Program-made: the position numbers and the translations under genes
Part shown: piece by piece, positions 18,622-27,675 of the stretch
Layout: each line of letters begins with the position of its first letter
Numbering within the stretch: the first letter of the stretch is position 1
The notes under the pieces: model-generated
Told to the model about the DNA's origin: nothing
The model's database searches: none
The model's input: the letters and a program-made list of their open reading frames with translations, nothing else
Assembly: GCF_001431425.1 (NCBI RefSeq)
Contig: NZ_LDJG01000031.1
Span: 1 to 49,518 of the forward strand
Source of the DNA: Stenotrophomonas nitritireducens
GTDB taxonomy: Bacteria > Pseudomonadota > Gammaproteobacteria > Xanthomonadales > Xanthomonadaceae
Length of the DNA: 49,518 nt
Reading direction: 5' to 3'

Positions 18622-19464
18622 ATGCCGCGCAGGATTTTCCCGGATGCCCGCCCTGTCAGACAGGGCGGGCATTTCGTTTCGCCTTCCGGAAACGGCGCAA
18701 GGAAGACCCCCGCAGCGCAACCGGCACCGCGCCACGGCCTGGCGCGCGTGCTGTCCAAGGCGGGCGTGTGCTCGCGTGCCGAAGCCGCGCGCCGCGTGCT
18801 GGCCGGCCGGGTCGGCGTGGATGGCCGTGTGGTCCGGGACCCTGAATTCCCCGTGGTCCTCGCCCGGCAACGCATCACGATGGATGGCGAGCCCATCGAA
18901 GCGGTGCGTCGCCTGTATGTCGCGTTGAACAAGCCGCGGGGCCTGGTCACCACCGTCCGCGACGAGCAGGGCCGGGACACCGTCTACCGCTGCTTCGACG
19001 GTGCCGGCATGCCGTGGCTGGCGCCGGTCGGCCGCCTGGACAAGGCCAGCGAAGGATTGCTGTTCTTCAGCAACGATCCGGAATGGGCGGCACGGTTGAC
19101 CGATCCGGCGACCGGGCCGTTGAAGACCTATCGCGTGCAGATCGATGGTGTACCCGATGCGGCGCAGCTGGCGCGCATGCAGGGCGGGGTCGAGGACGCC
19201 GGCGAGCATCTGGCGGCGCATTCGGTTGCCGTCCTGCGCCAGAGCGAGCGCACTGCATGGCTGGAGATCGTGCTGGACGAGGGACGCAACCGGCATATCC
19301 GGCGCCTGCTGCAGGTGCTGGGATTCGAAGTGTTGCGGTTGGTGCGGGTGGCGATCGGGCCGGTCCAGCTGGGCGAGTTGGCCAAGGGGCAGTGGCGCAT
19401 GCTGGAAGCGGAAGAGCTGGAAGTGCTGGCGGTGCGTTCAGCGAAGTCGCTCGCCAATTCATAA
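18622..19464 (+). CDS. RsuA/RluB/RluF-family pseudouridine synthase
   Basis: 280 residues from the ATG at 18622. After about 40 basic, Pro/Ala-rich residues there is an S4 RNA-binding domain (LARVLSKAGVCSRAEAARRV). The catalytic domain follows, with LNKPRGLVTT, the GRLDKASEGLLFFSND motif (catalytic Asp) and EGRNRHIRRLLQVLGFEVLRLVR. It modifies 16S or 23S rRNA; the target site cannot be assigned. No other ATG, GTG or TTG lies in frame between 18622 and the GTG inside the S4 domain. The start is therefore either 18622 with no visible ribosome site or further in. A hairpin at 18644-18672 falls inside the predicted 5' end. Confidence 0.85.
   Translation: MPRRIFPDARPVRQGGHFVSPSGNGARKTPAAQPAPRHGLARVLSKAGVCSRAEAARRVLAGRVGVDGRVVRDPEFPVVLARQRITMDGEPIEAVRRLYVALNKPRGLVTTVRDEQGRDTVYRCFDGAGMPWLAPVGRLDKASEGLLFFSNDPEWAARLTDPATGPLKTYRVQIDGVPDAAQLARMQGGVEDAGEHLAAHSVAVLRQSERTAWLEIVLDEGRNRHIRRLLQVLGFEVLRLVRVAIGPVQLGELAKGQWRMLEAEELEVLAVRSAKSLANS
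18644..18672 (+). terminator. Hairpin overlapping the 5' end of the pseudouridine synthase frame
   Basis: Perfect 13-pair stem (18644-18656 with 18660-18672), three-base loop, then TTCGTTTCGCCTT. It looks like the terminator of the exported-protein gene ending at 18607, yet it lies 22 bases inside the downstream reading frame. Confidence 0.6.
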
Positions 19465-19552
19465 AAATATCCATTTAATTCATGTAAATAGCTTGATTTC
19501 TTCAAGTTGATGATTAGGCTGTGGGCATGTTCTTCAACGAGGTCCAGCGGCC
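19465..19552 (+). promoter_or_regulatory. AT-rich promoter region before the lipoprotein gene
   Basis: This short stretch is far richer in A and T than the rest of the window. TTGATT at 19493-19498 and TAGGCT at 19515-19520 are spaced by 16 bases. A small inverted repeat CTTGA/TCAAG (19492-19496, 19502-19506) overlaps the -35. Confidence 0.4.
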
Positions 19553-19554
19553 AT

Positions 19555-19660
19555 GCCTGCTTTCATCCGCGGTGTTCTCATGGCGCACGCCCCTGTGCGC
19601 CATCCTTCGGACGGCCTCGCCGTGAAAAAAGGCTTTCCTGCCGCTTTTTTCCTGAGTGTG
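19555..19660 (+). repeat. Dispersed element, copy A
   Basis: It starts with ATGCCTG and contains a nine-pair hairpin ATGGCGCAC/GTGCGCCAT at about 19580-19603. It then runs CTTCGGACGGCCTCGCCGTG into the coding start of the lipoprotein (19622), with GGCTTTCCTGCCGCTTTTTT after it. A diverged partner lies on the minus strand at 12260-12355. Confidence 0.55.
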
Positions 19661-19927
19661 GCGGCAGCCGCGGTTCTGGCCGGATGTGCGTCGTCGGGCA
19701 AGCCGGTCGCGGCGGCCATCGAGGAAAAGCCGGTGACGGTCACGGTGGAAGCACCGATGGCGGAGAAGGATGCGCAGGGCAATTACCGCTTCCTGATGCA
19801 GCAGGAAGGGAAGAACATGAGTGCCGACCAGTTCGACGCATGGATGAAGGCCAACGGCATCCGCGTGGCCCGTGGCAGCGCCGCGTCGGAAAAGCCCGAG
19901 ACGGCGACGCCGGCGGCGAAGCGATAG
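19622..19927 (+). CDS. Small lipoprotein with C-terminal FDAWMK motif
   Basis: 101 residues from the GTG at 19622, giving a classic lipoprotein signal: KK, then a hydrophobic stretch, then VLAGCASSG with lipidated Cys. ATGs at 19553 and 19580 would add a polar extension in front of the signal, so the GTG is preferred. The mature part is Lys/Glu/Ala-rich, then YRFLMQQEGKNMSADQFDAW and MKANGIRVARG. This matches the end of the exported protein at 18119 in spacing and sequence. The Gln-Gly-Lys and Ala-Asp-x-Phe-Asp-Ala-Trp-Met-Lys core suggests a small conserved interaction domain in the periplasm. The function is unknown. A terminator follows at 19977. Confidence 0.78.
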   Translation: MKKGFPAAFFLSVAAAAVLAGCASSGKPVAAAIEEKPVTVTVEAPMAEKDAQGNYRFLMQQEGKNMSADQFDAWMKANGIRVARGSAASEKPETATPAAKR

Positions 19928-19976
19928 CGCTGAAGCAATGCCTGGCGGGGAATCGCTCCGCCTTGCGCGGGACTGA

Positions 19977-20010
19977 AACGAAACAGGCGCCCTTGGGCGC
20001 CTGTTTCGTT
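19977..20010. terminator. Bidirectional terminator between the lipoprotein gene and kbl
   Basis: Perfect 16-pair stem (19977-19992 with 19995-20010) whose outer arms are A-rich on the left and T-rich on the right. It fits the convergent ends at 19927 and 20025. Confidence 0.85.
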
Positions 20011-20024
20011 CGCGCGGACTTCGG

Positions 20025-21239
20025 TCAGCCCTTGATGACCCCCAGCTCCCTGCCGATGCGGGTGAAGGCATCGATGGCGCGGTCCAGGTGTTCGCGGCTG
20101 TGCGCGGCGCTCATCTGCGTGCGGATGCGCGCCTGGCCCTTGGGCACCACCGGGAAGAAGAAGCCGATCGCGTAGATGCCTTCTTCCAGCAGGCGCTGGG
20201 CGAACTTCTGCGCCAGCGGCGCGTCGTACAGCATCACCGGGCTGATCGGGTGCACGCCCGGCTTCACGTCGAAACCGGCGGCGGTCATCTTCTCGCGGAA
20301 GTAGGCGGTGTTCTCGGCCAGTTTCTGGCGCAGGTCGCCGGCCTTGTCGAGCATGTCGAAGGCCTTGATGCCGGCGGCGACCACATGCGGCGGCAGCGAG
20401 TTGGAGAACAGGTACGGGCGAGAGCGCTGGCGCAGCAGCTCGATCACCTCGGCGCTGGCGCAGGTGAAGCCGCCCAGCGCGCCGCCCATGGCCTTGCCCA
20501 GGGTGCCGGTGATGATGTCGATCTTCTCCAGCACGCCCTTGACCTCGGCCGAGCCGCGGCCGGTGGCGCCGAGGAAGCCGGTGGCGTGGCATTCGTCGAT
20601 GTGCACCAGCGCGTTGTACTTCTTCGCCAGCGCGGTGATCTCGTCGAGCGGGGCGATGAAGCCGTCCATCGAGAACACGCCGTCGGTGGTGATCAGCTTG
20701 GTCCTGCAGCCGGCCGCATCGGCGGCCTGCAGCTGCGCTTCCAGGTCGGCCATGTCGCAGTTGGCATAGCGGAAGCGCTTGGCCTTGCACAGGCGCACGC
20801 CATCGATGATGGAGGCGTGGTTGAGCGCGTCGGAGATGATCGCGTCGTTCTCGCCCAGCAGCGGCTCGAACAGGCCGCCGTTGGCATCGAAGCAGGCGGC
20901 GTAGAGGATGGTGTCGTCCTTGCCGAAGAAGTCGGCAATCTGCTTTTCCAGCTGCTTGTGCAGGTCCTGGGTGCCGCAGATGAAGCGCACCGAGGCCATG
21001 CCGAAGCCATGCGTGTCCAGTGCGTCCTTGGCGGCCTGGATCAGGTCCGGGTGGTCGGCCAGGCCCAGGTAGTTGTTGGCGCAGAAGTTCAGCACGGTGC
21101 GGCCGTCGTCCAGGGTGATCTCGGCCGACTGCGGGCTGGTGATGATGCGTTCGGACTTGAACAGCCCCTGCGCGCGGATGGCGTCCAGTTCCTCGGCGTA
21201 GTGCCGGGTGAGCGGGGAGGTGTTCGCGGTGATGGTCAT
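20025..21239 (-). CDS. kbl: Glycine C-acetyltransferase (2-amino-3-ketobutyrate CoA ligase)
   Basis: PLP enzyme cleaving 2-amino-3-ketobutyrate with CoA into glycine and acetyl-CoA, the second step of threonine degradation after Tdh. It has 404 residues from the ATG at 21239, close to E. coli Kbl (398). Key segments are [53 protein letters not shown] and the PLP-lysine motif GTLGKAMGG (Lys249). Upstream in-frame codons to 21365 add a Pro/Arg-rich stretch that is not part of the family and covers a repeat. Its partner tdh lies 7.6 kb away on the same strand, an arrangement unlike the adjacent kbl-tdh pair of enteric bacteria. Confidence 0.96.
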   Translation of the reverse strand: MTITANTSPLTRHYAEELDAIRAQGLFKSERIITSPQSAEITLDDGRTVLNFCANNYLGLADHPDLIQAAKDALDTHGFGMASVRFICGTQDLHKQLEKQIADFFGKDDTILYAACFDANGGLFEPLLGENDAIISDALNHASIIDGVRLCKAKRFRYANCDMADLEAQLQAADAAGCRTKLITTDGVFSMDGFIAPLDEITALAKKYNALVHIDECHATGFLGATGRGSAEVKGVLEKIDIITGTLGKAMGGALGGFTCASAEVIELLRQRSRPYLFSNSLPPHVVAAGIKAFDMLDKAGDLRQKLAENTAYFREKMTAAGFDVKPGVHPISPVMLYDAPLAQKFAQRLLEEGIYAIGFFFPVVPKGQARIRTQMSAAHSREHLDRAIDAFTRIGRELGVIKG

Positions 21240-21273
21240 GGCGGGATCGTGCGGTGAATGCGGAACCCGGATT

Positions 21274-21297
21274 GTAGTGCCGGCCGCTGGCCAGCTG
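21274..21297 (+). repeat. GTAG-type palindromic repeat (SMAG-like)
   Basis: GTAGTGCCGGCCGCTGGCC, a GTAG head with a GC-rich hairpin, in the divergent kbl/porin gap. It has the same family sequence as 862-880 (inverted) and 43862. Confidence 0.5.
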
Positions 21298-21465
21298 CCT
21301 CGTGCCCCGGCATTCAAGCGGTTGCCGCCCGGCGGCCGGCGCCACCTGGTTGTGCTGGAGGTCATGGGGAATGGCTATAAGCGCCGCGGCCGAAGTCATT
21401 TCCCGGTCGGCGTGTGCGCCCGCAGCATCGACCCTCCATCCCCCGCCTGCATCAAGGAGCCGTCC

Positions 21466-22893
21466 ATGACCGCGTCCCCCCTCCCGTCCACCGTGCCGAC
21501 CAGGAAGCTGTTGTCCCTCAGCCTGGCCGTGGCGCTGTGCGGGATGGCGGCATCGGCGCAGGCGCAGCAGCCCACGGTGGAACAGCTGCAGCAGCGCCTG
21601 GAGCGGTTGGAACGCCTGGCCGGCGTGTCCGGCGGCGCAGCCGTCGAAGGCGCCGGCCTGGTCGATCTGGACCAGCGCCTGCGCGTCCTCGAACGCCGCC
21701 TGGAGCTGCAGGAAGAGGAGCGCGTGACTGCAGCCAAGGCGGCGCCGAAGATCGCGGTCGACCAGAAGGGCGCGGCATTCAGGTCCGGCGACGGCAATTA
21801 CGAACTGAAGCTGCGCGGCCTGTTGCAGGGCGACGCGCGCGCGTTCTTCGGCGGCAACAGCCAGAACGACACCTTCCTGCTGCGCACCGCGCGGCCGACG
21901 CTGGAAGGCTCGCTGGGCAGGCTGCTGGCCTACCGTTTCACCCCGGAGTTCGCCGGCGACAGCGCCGGCATCGTCGATGCCTATGCCGACCTGCGCTTCG
22001 ATCCGGCCTATACGGTGCGGGTGGGCAGGTTCACCTCGCCGGTCGGGCTGGAGCGCCTGCAGTCGTCGTCGGCGCTGGTCGATGTCGAGCGCGCGCTGGC
22101 CAGCGAACTGGCTCCCAACCGCGACCTGGGCGTGCAGCTGCAGGGCGAAGTGGCCAAGGGCAAATTCAGCTACGCGCTGGGCGTGTTCAATGGCGCGGTC
22201 GATGGCCGCGATGCGGCGACCAGCAATCCGGACGACGATCTCGAGGTGGCCGGGCGCGTGTTCTTCGAGCCCCTGAAGGAAACGGACAGTGCCTGGGCGG
22301 GGCTGGGCTTCGGCCTGGGCGCCAGCGCGGGCGGGAAACATGGCGCCGGCAGCAGTTTCCTGCCGCGCTACCGTACACCGGGGCAGGCCACCTTCTTCAG
22401 CTACCGCGGCGCGGTGCTGGCCGATGGCAGCCACCGCCGCTGGTCGCCGCAGGGCTGGTTCTACCGCAACGGGTTCGGCCTGCAGGGCGAGTACATCGTT
22501 TCGCGGCAGGAAGTGGCCCGCGACGGCCGGCGTACGGCGCTGGAACACCGCGCCTGGCAGGCCACCGCCAGCTATGTGCTCACCGGCGAGGACGCGGGCT
22601 ACCGCGGGCCGACGCCGTCCCGGCCATTCGGCAGCAACGGCGGGCTGGGCGCGTTCGAACTCACCGCGCGCTACGGCGTGCTGGATATCGACGATGCGGC
22701 GTTCCCGTTCTATGCCGACCCGTCGGTCTCCGCCTCGCGCGTGCAGGCCTGGACGCTGGGCGCGAACTGGTACCTGACGGCCAACCTCAAGCTGGCGACC
22801 AACTACCTGCACAGCCGCTTCGATGCCGCTCCCGGCGGCATCGCCCTGCCTGCCGAGAAGGCCGTGTTCTCGCGCCTGCAGGTTTCCTTCTGA
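21466..22893 (+). CDS. OprP/OprO-type porin of the sulfate uptake operon
   Basis: 475 residues from the ATG at 21466 with AAGGAG at 21454-21459. A signal peptide ends at ASAQA. Next comes a short coiled coil ([14 protein letters not shown], then [20 protein letters not shown]) and a 16- to 18-strand barrel. The barrel shows the family start [18 protein letters not shown] and [12 protein letters not shown], with [16 protein letters not shown] and a C-terminal aromatic (LQVSF). OprP relatives in Pseudomonas are phosphate-selective. Here it is only 13 bases upstream of sbp, so sulfate passage is the more likely role. It is first in the operon and so reports the operon promoter, which should lie in 21300-21450. 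Confidence 0.88.
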   Translation: MTASPLPSTVPTRKLLSLSLAVALCGMAASAQAQQPTVEQLQQRLERLERLAGVSGGAAVEGAGLVDLDQRLRVLERRLELQEEERVTAAKAAPKIAVDQKGAAFRSGDGNYELKLRGLLQGDARAFFGGNSQNDTFLLRTARPTLEGSLGRLLAYRFTPEFAGDSAGIVDAYADLRFDPAYTVRVGRFTSPVGLERLQSSSALVDVERALASELAPNRDLGVQLQGEVAKGKFSYALGVFNGAVDGRDAATSNPDDDLEVAGRVFFEPLKETDSAWAGLGFGLGASAGGKHGAGSSFLPRYRTPGQATFFSYRGAVLADGSHRRWSPQGWFYRNGFGLQGEYIVSRQEVARDGRRTALEHRAWQATASYVLTGEDAGYRGPTPSRPFGSNGGLGAFELTARYGVLDIDDAAFPFYADPSVSASRVQAWTLGANWYLTANLKLATNYLHSRFDAAPGGIALPAEKAVFSRLQVSF

Positions 22894-22906
22894 CGGAGCA
22901 TCCCCC

Positions 22907-23929
22907 ATGACGCAGACCTTCCGTTTCCGCGCCCGCCTCGCCCCGCTGGCGTTCCTGTTGACCCTGGTCGCCAGTGGCGCTTTCGCCCGCGACGTGCAGC
23001 TGCTCAACGTGTCCTACGACCCTACCCGCGAGCTGTACCGCGATTTCAACGCGGCCTTCGCCCGCCACTGGAAGGAAACCCATGGCGACACCGTCACCAT
23101 CGAGACCTCGCATGGCGGCTCCGGAAAGCAGGCGCGCGCGGTGATCGACGGCATCCAGGCCGACGTGGTGACGCTGGCGCTGGCCTACGACGTGGATGCG
23201 ATCGCGCAGAAGGCGCGGCTGCTGCCGGCCAACTGGGAATCGCGCCTGCCCGACAACAGTGCGCCCTATACCTCGACCATCGTGTTCCTGGTGCGCAAGG
23301 GCAACCCCAAGGGCATCCGCGACTGGCCGGACCTGCTGCGCGCCGGCGTGTCGGTGGTGACGCCGAACCCGAAGACGTCCGGCGGTGCGCGCTGGAACTA
23401 CCTCGCCGCCTGGGCCTATGCCGGGCACATCTTCAACGGCGACCGCGCACGCATCCTCAACTACATGCGCGCGCTGTTCCGCAACGTACCGGTGCTCGAT
23501 ACCGGCGCGCGCGGCGCCACCACCACCTTCGTCCAGCGCGGCATCGGCGACGTGCTGCTGGCCTGGGAGAACGAGGCCTTCCTCGCGCAGGAGGAACTGG
23601 GCCCGGACAAGTTCGAGATCGTGGTGCCCAGGTTGTCGATCCTGGCCGAGCCGTCGGTGGCGCTGGTCGACCGCAACGCCGACCGCCACGGCACCCGCGA
23701 GGTGGCGCAGGCCTACCTGCAGTACCTGTATTCGGCCGAGGGCCAGCGCATCGCCGCGCGCCACTACTACCGCCCGCGCCACCCCGAACTGGCCGATCCG
23801 GCCGACGTGGCGCGCTTCCCGCAGGTGCGGCTGGTGACCATCCGCGAAGCGTTCGGCTCGTGGGAGAAGGCGCAGGCCGAGCACTTCGCCGACGGCGGCG
23901 TGTTCGACCAGATCCAGGCGGGCAAGTAA
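22907..23929 (+). CDS. sbp: Periplasmic sulfate-binding protein
   Basis: 340 residues; the signal peptide ends [13 protein letters not shown]. The family landmarks are [14 protein letters not shown], the sulfate-contacting [46 protein letters not shown] and [11 protein letters not shown]. It captures sulfate (or thiosulfate) and delivers it to CysTWA. GGAG at 22895-22898 is the ribosome site, inside the 13-base gap from the porin stop. The next start codon follows its TAA directly. CysB regulation with O-acetylserine as inducer is the norm for the family but I see no defined site. Confidence 0.95.
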   Translation: MTQTFRFRARLAPLAFLLTLVASGAFARDVQLLNVSYDPTRELYRDFNAAFARHWKETHGDTVTIETSHGGSGKQARAVIDGIQADVVTLALAYDVDAIAQKARLLPANWESRLPDNSAPYTSTIVFLVRKGNPKGIRDWPDLLRAGVSVVTPNPKTSGGARWNYLAAWAYAGHIFNGDRARILNYMRALFRNVPVLDTGARGATTTFVQRGIGDVLLAWENEAFLAQEELGPDKFEIVVPRLSILAEPSVALVDRNADRHGTREVAQAYLQYLYSAEGQRIAARHYYRPRHPELADPADVARFPQVRLVTIREAFGSWEKAQAEHFADGGVFDQIQAGK

Positions 23930-24784
23930 GTGAATGCCGGTGCGCAGGCGTTGCCGCCCGTGCGGCGCCAACGCCGGGTGCTGCCCGGCTTCGGCGTCGG
24001 CATGGGCATCACCGTGTTCTGGCTGGGGCTGATCGTGCTGATCCCGCTGGCCGGCGTGTTCCTGCGCGCAGCCGGGCTGGGCGTGGACGGCATCTGGCGC
24101 ATATGGAGCGAGCCGCGCGTGCTGTCGGCGCTGCGGCTGAGCTTCGGCACCGCCTTCGCGGCGGCGGCGTTCAACACGCTGATGGGTACCTGGGTGGCCT
24201 GGGTGTTCGTGCGCTACCGCTTCCCGGGCCGGCGCCTGTTCGACGCGATGATCGACCTGCCGTTCGCCCTGCCCACCGCGGTGGCCGGCATCGCGCTCAC
24301 CGCGCTGTACGGTGGTCAGGGCTGGGTCGGGCGCTGGCTCGAGCCGCTGGGCCTGAAGATCGCCTACACGCCGCTGGGGATCATCATTGCACTGGTGTTC
24401 GTCGGCCTGCCGTTCGTGGTGCGCATCGTGCAGCCGGTGCTGGCCGAAGCCGAACGCGAACTCGAGGAAGCGGCGGCCACGCTGGGCGCCAGCCGCTGGC
24501 AGACCATCGCGCGGGTCGTCGTGCCCGCGCTGTGGCCGGCGATGCTGACCGGCTTCGCGCTCGCCTTCGCGCGCGGCGTGGGCGAGTACGGCTCGGTGAT
24601 CTTCATCGCCGGCAACCTGCCCAACGCCACCGAGATCGCGCCGCTGCTGATCACCATCCGCCTGGAGGAATTCGACTATGCCGGCGCCACCGCCATCGCC
24701 GCGGCGATGCTGCTGCTGTCCTTCGCGGTGCTGCTGCTGGTCAACACCCTGCAGGCGCGCCTGCAGCGCAGGGGCGCGCGATGA
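23930..24784 (+). CDS. cysT: Sulfate ABC transporter permease CysT
   Basis: 284 residues with about six membrane spans. The GTG at 23930 abuts the sbp stop, and the end overlaps cysW by ATGA, so translation is coupled. The conserved permease features are [20 protein letters not shown] near residue 105 and the EAA loop [23 protein letters not shown] near 180, which docks on CysA. Near the end is [17 protein letters not shown], characteristic of sulfate permeases. The inner-membrane partner is CysW. Confidence 0.94.
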   Translation: MNAGAQALPPVRRQRRVLPGFGVGMGITVFWLGLIVLIPLAGVFLRAAGLGVDGIWRIWSEPRVLSALRLSFGTAFAAAAFNTLMGTWVAWVFVRYRFPGRRLFDAMIDLPFALPTAVAGIALTALYGGQGWVGRWLEPLGLKIAYTPLGIIIALVFVGLPFVVRIVQPVLAEAERELEEAAATLGASRWQTIARVVVPALWPAMLTGFALAFARGVGEYGSVIFIAGNLPNATEIAPLLITIRLEEFDYAGATAIAAAMLLLSFAVLLLVNTLQARLQRRGAR

Positions 24785-25725
24785 ACGAACTGGTATCGGA
24801 ACTGCCGGTGCATGCCGTGGATGAAATGGCGGTGCGCACGCCGCGCAGCGTCACTACCGAGCCGGGCTGGGTGCAGGCGCTGCTGATCCTCGGCGCGCTG
24901 GGTTTCCTGCTGTCGTTCCTGCTGCTGCCGCTGCTGCTGGTGTTCGCCGAGGCGCTGCGCGGCGGCGTGCAGGCGCTGTGGAGCGCGGTGAGCGATCCGG
25001 ACGCGCTGTCGGCCATCCGCCTGACCCTGCTGGTCACCGCCATCGTGATTCCGTTGAACCTGGTGTTCGGCGTCGCCGCGGCCTGGGTGGTGAGCAAGCA
25101 CCGCTTCCCCGGCAAGCGCTGGCTGGTGACCCTGATCGACCTGCCGTTCTCGGTGTCGCCGGTGGTGGCCGGGTTGGTGTTCATCCTGCTGTTCGGGCGC
25201 GATGGCTGGCTGTGGCCGTGGATCGAGGACGGGCTGCGCCTGCACCTGCCGCTGGCCGGCGAGGTGTTGCTGCAGCTGCCGCGCATCGTGTTCGCGATTC
25301 CCGGCATCGTGCTGGCGACCACCTTCGTCACTTTCCCGTTCATCGCCCGCGAGCTGATGCCGCTGATGGAGCAGCAGGGCAGCGACGAGGAACTGGCGGC
25401 GCTGACCCTGGGCGCCAACGCCTGGCAGATGTTCTGGAAGGTGACCCTGCCGAACATCCGCTGGGGCCTGCTGTATGGCGTGCTGCTGTGCAGTGCGCGG
25501 GCGATGGGCGAGTTCGGCGCGGTGTCGGTGGTGTCCGGGCATATCCGCGGGCGCACCAACACGCTGCCGCTGCACGTGGAGATCCTCTACAACGAATACG
25601 CCTACAGCGCCGCGTTCGCCTGCGCCTCGCTGCTCGCCGGCACCGCGCTGCTGACGCTGGCGCTGAAGACTTTCCTGGAATGGCGCCACGGCCAGTCGCT
25701 GGCCGCCGCGCATCGCCCGAGGTGA
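24781..25725 (+). CDS. cysW: Sulfate ABC transporter permease CysW
   Basis: 314 residues, the second transmembrane subunit. The cytosolic N-terminal tail of about 30 residues is followed by [22 protein letters not shown]. Conserved blocks are [23 protein letters not shown], the EAA loop [24 protein letters not shown], and [22 protein letters not shown] plus [12 protein letters not shown], which distinguish CysW from CysT. Its TGA (25723-25725) is one base before the cysA ATG. Confidence 0.95.
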   Translation: MNELVSELPVHAVDEMAVRTPRSVTTEPGWVQALLILGALGFLLSFLLLPLLLVFAEALRGGVQALWSAVSDPDALSAIRLTLLVTAIVIPLNLVFGVAAAWVVSKHRFPGKRWLVTLIDLPFSVSPVVAGLVFILLFGRDGWLWPWIEDGLRLHLPLAGEVLLQLPRIVFAIPGIVLATTFVTFPFIARELMPLMEQQGSDEELAALTLGANAWQMFWKVTLPNIRWGLLYGVLLCSARAMGEFGAVSVVSGHIRGRTNTLPLHVEILYNEYAYSAAFACASLLAGTALLTLALKTFLEWRHGQSLAAAHRPR

Positions 25726-25726
25726 C

Positions 25727-26779
25727 ATGAACATCCGCATCCAACAACTGGGCAAGCGCTTCGGCGCGTTTCCCGCGCTCGACGGGGTCAGCCTGGACAT
25801 CCGCAGCGGCGAACTGCTGGCCCTGCTCGGGCCATCGGGTTCGGGCAAGACCACCCTGCTGCGCGCGCTCGCCGGGCTGGAACAGCCGGAGCAGGGCCGC
25901 ATCCTGTTCGACGGCGAGGACGCCACCGCGCTGAGCGTGCAGGCGCGCCGCGCCGGCTTCGTGTTCCAGCACTACGCGCTGTTCCGGCACATGGACGTGC
26001 GCGCCAACATCGCCTTCGGCCTGGAAGTGCGGCGCGGCGCCGGCCGCTGGCCGAAGGCGCGCATCGACGCGCGCGTGGAGGAACTGCTGGCGCTGGTGCA
26101 GCTCGACGGCCTGGGCGGGCGTTATCCGACGCAGCTGTCCGGCGGCCAGCGCCAACGCGTGGCGCTGGCGCGCGCGCTGGCCATCGAGCCGCGCGTGCTG
26201 CTGCTGGACGAACCGTTCGGCGCGCTGGACGCGCAGGTGCGCCGCGACCTGCGCCGCTGGCTGCGCGAACTGCACGACCGCACCGGGCTGACCACGGTAT
26301 TCGTCACCCACGACCAGGAAGAGGCGCTGGAGCTGGCCGACCGCGTGGCGATCCTCAACCGCGGCCGCATCGAGCAGGTCGGCAGCCCGGGCGAGGTCTA
26401 CGACCGGCCGGCCTCGCCCTTCGTATATGGCTTTGTCGGCGAAGCCAACCGCCTGCCGGCGCGGGTCGAAGGCGACGTGCTGGACGTCGCGGGCGCGCGC
26501 TTGCCGCGGCCGGCGAGCCTGCCCGAGGCGGCCGCACTGGAAGTCTATGTACGCCCGGAAGACATGCGCGTCGGCGATGCCGGCGACTGGGTGGGCACGG
26601 TGCTGTCGGTGCAGCGCAGCGGCGCCCGGGCACGGCTGCGGGCGCGCCTGCGCACGTCTGCCGCGGAGGTGGACGTGGAGGTCGAACTGCCGCCCGATGC
26701 GCCCGCCTATGCGGCGGGACAGGTCGTCGCGCTGGCGGCGCGGCGCCATGGGGTGTTTCCGGCGTCCGCCGGCGGTTAG
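25727..26779 (+). CDS. cysA: Sulfate/thiosulfate ABC transporter ATP-binding protein
   Basis: 350 residues. The nucleotide-binding domain has Walker [11 protein letters not shown], signature [15 protein letters not shown], Walker [13 protein letters not shown] and the switch His in [15 protein letters not shown]-like regulatory domain follows from about residue 240 ([11 protein letters not shown], then [11 protein letters not shown]). It powers CysTW. It closes the five-gene operon porin-sbp-cysT-cysW-cysA. I see no strong terminator between it and the next gene, which has its own ribosome site 127 bases on. Confidence 0.96.
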   Translation: MNIRIQQLGKRFGAFPALDGVSLDIRSGELLALLGPSGSGKTTLLRALAGLEQPEQGRILFDGEDATALSVQARRAGFVFQHYALFRHMDVRANIAFGLEVRRGAGRWPKARIDARVEELLALVQLDGLGGRYPTQLSGGQRQRVALARALAIEPRVLLLDEPFGALDAQVRRDLRRWLRELHDRTGLTTVFVTHDQEEALELADRVAILNRGRIEQVGSPGEVYDRPASPFVYGFVGEANRLPARVEGDVLDVAGARLPRPASLPEAAALEVYVRPEDMRVGDAGDWVGTVLSVQRSGARARLRARLRTSAAEVDVEVELPPDAPAYAAGQVVALAARRHGVFPASAGG

Positions 26780-26906
26780 CGAGGGTTGGCGCGGGAGGCC
26801 GGATCCGGGGATACCGGCACGGAACTCTGGCGCTGCGGTGCTTTTTGGTTAAGAATTCGTGAATTCTGCGCCATGGCGGCGCCGATCCCCATTCCCGGAG
26901 ACCCGC

Positions 26907-27605
26907 ATGATTCCCTGCAAGCGCCTTGCCGCCGTTGCCTGTGCTGCCCTGATGTCCATCCCGTTCGCCGCCTGCGCCGAAGATGCGGCGTCGCCCATCA
27001 GCTGGGAAGTCAGCGCAGTGTCGGACTACCTGTTCCGCGGCGCCTCGCAGACCGATGAGAAGCCGACCGTGCAGGGCAGCGTCACCTGGACCACGTCGAG
27101 CGGCCTCTATGTCGGCAGCTTCGCCTCCGGCGTGGATTTCGGCGAAGGCAGCCCCGACGTCGAAGTGGACTACTTCGTCGGCTATGGCTTCGACATCGCC
27201 GACAAGGTCAATGTCGATGTCCTGCTCAACCGCTACACCTACCCGGGTGCGAGCGAGATGGCCTACAACGAGCTGGTCACCACCACCACCATCGCCCAGA
27301 ACTGGAAGGTCAACGTCAGCTACACCAACGATGTGTGGGGCAGCAGCACCACCGGCTGGTACTACGGCGTGGGCGGCGAGTGGGGCCTGCCGAACGACTT
27401 CACCCTCGACGCCAACGTCGGCCGCAGCGTGTTCAACGACCGCGACGTGGCGCAGGACTACACCGACTGGGGCGTGGGCGTCGGCCGCAGCTTCGGCATC
27501 GCCAACGTCTCGCTGGGCTACTACGGCACCGACGGCAAGGGCCGCGACAACTTTGGCAAGCTGGCCGACAGCCGCGTGGTGCTGACGGTGAAGATCGCGC
27601 GCTGA
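26907..27605 (+). CDS. TorF-family putative porin
   Basis: 232 residues from the ATG at 26907 (GGAG at 26897-26900). The signal peptide ends near CAEDAASP. The rest is a beta barrel beginning SWEVSAVSDYLFRGASQTDEKPTVQGS, the hallmark of the TIGR02001/TorF family. It contains GLYVGSFASGVDFG and repeated amphipathic strands, and ends VLTVKIAR. It is probably a small outer-membrane channel of unknown substrate. A palindrome AGAATTC-GT-GAATTCT at 26852-26867, about 40 bases upstream, could be an operator. Co-expression with the sulfate operon is possible but not shown. Confidence 0.85.
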   Translation: MIPCKRLAAVACAALMSIPFAACAEDAASPISWEVSAVSDYLFRGASQTDEKPTVQGSVTWTTSSGLYVGSFASGVDFGEGSPDVEVDYFVGYGFDIADKVNVDVLLNRYTYPGASEMAYNELVTTTTIAQNWKVNVSYTNDVWGSSTTGWYYGVGGEWGLPNDFTLDANVGRSVFNDRDVAQDYTDWGVGVGRSFGIANVSLGYYGTDGKGRDNFGKLADSRVVLTVKIAR

Positions 27606-27627
27606 GCGCGGACGACACTGCCGCAAT

Positions 27628-27655
27628 GACAAAGGCGCCGCATGGCGCCTTTGTC
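27628..27655. terminator. Hairpin between the TorF-family gene and the convergent metallopeptidase gene
   Basis: Perfect 12-pair stem (27628-27639 with 27644-27655), GCAT loop, then GTTTC. It fits the end of the gene at 27605 and the minus-strand end at 27676. Confidence 0.85.
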
Positions 27656-27675
27656 GTTTCCGGGACGATGCTCCG

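Noticed and set aside
19783..23007. 1074-codon open frame on the minus strand across kbl and the porin gene
   Set aside because: Antisense to the porin and out of frame with kbl; composition is that of a GC shadow.
26852..26867. Palindrome AGAATTC-GT-GAATTCT as a defined operator
   Set aside because: It is well placed upstream of the TorF-family gene but matches no operator I can name, so it is mentioned only in that gene's entry.
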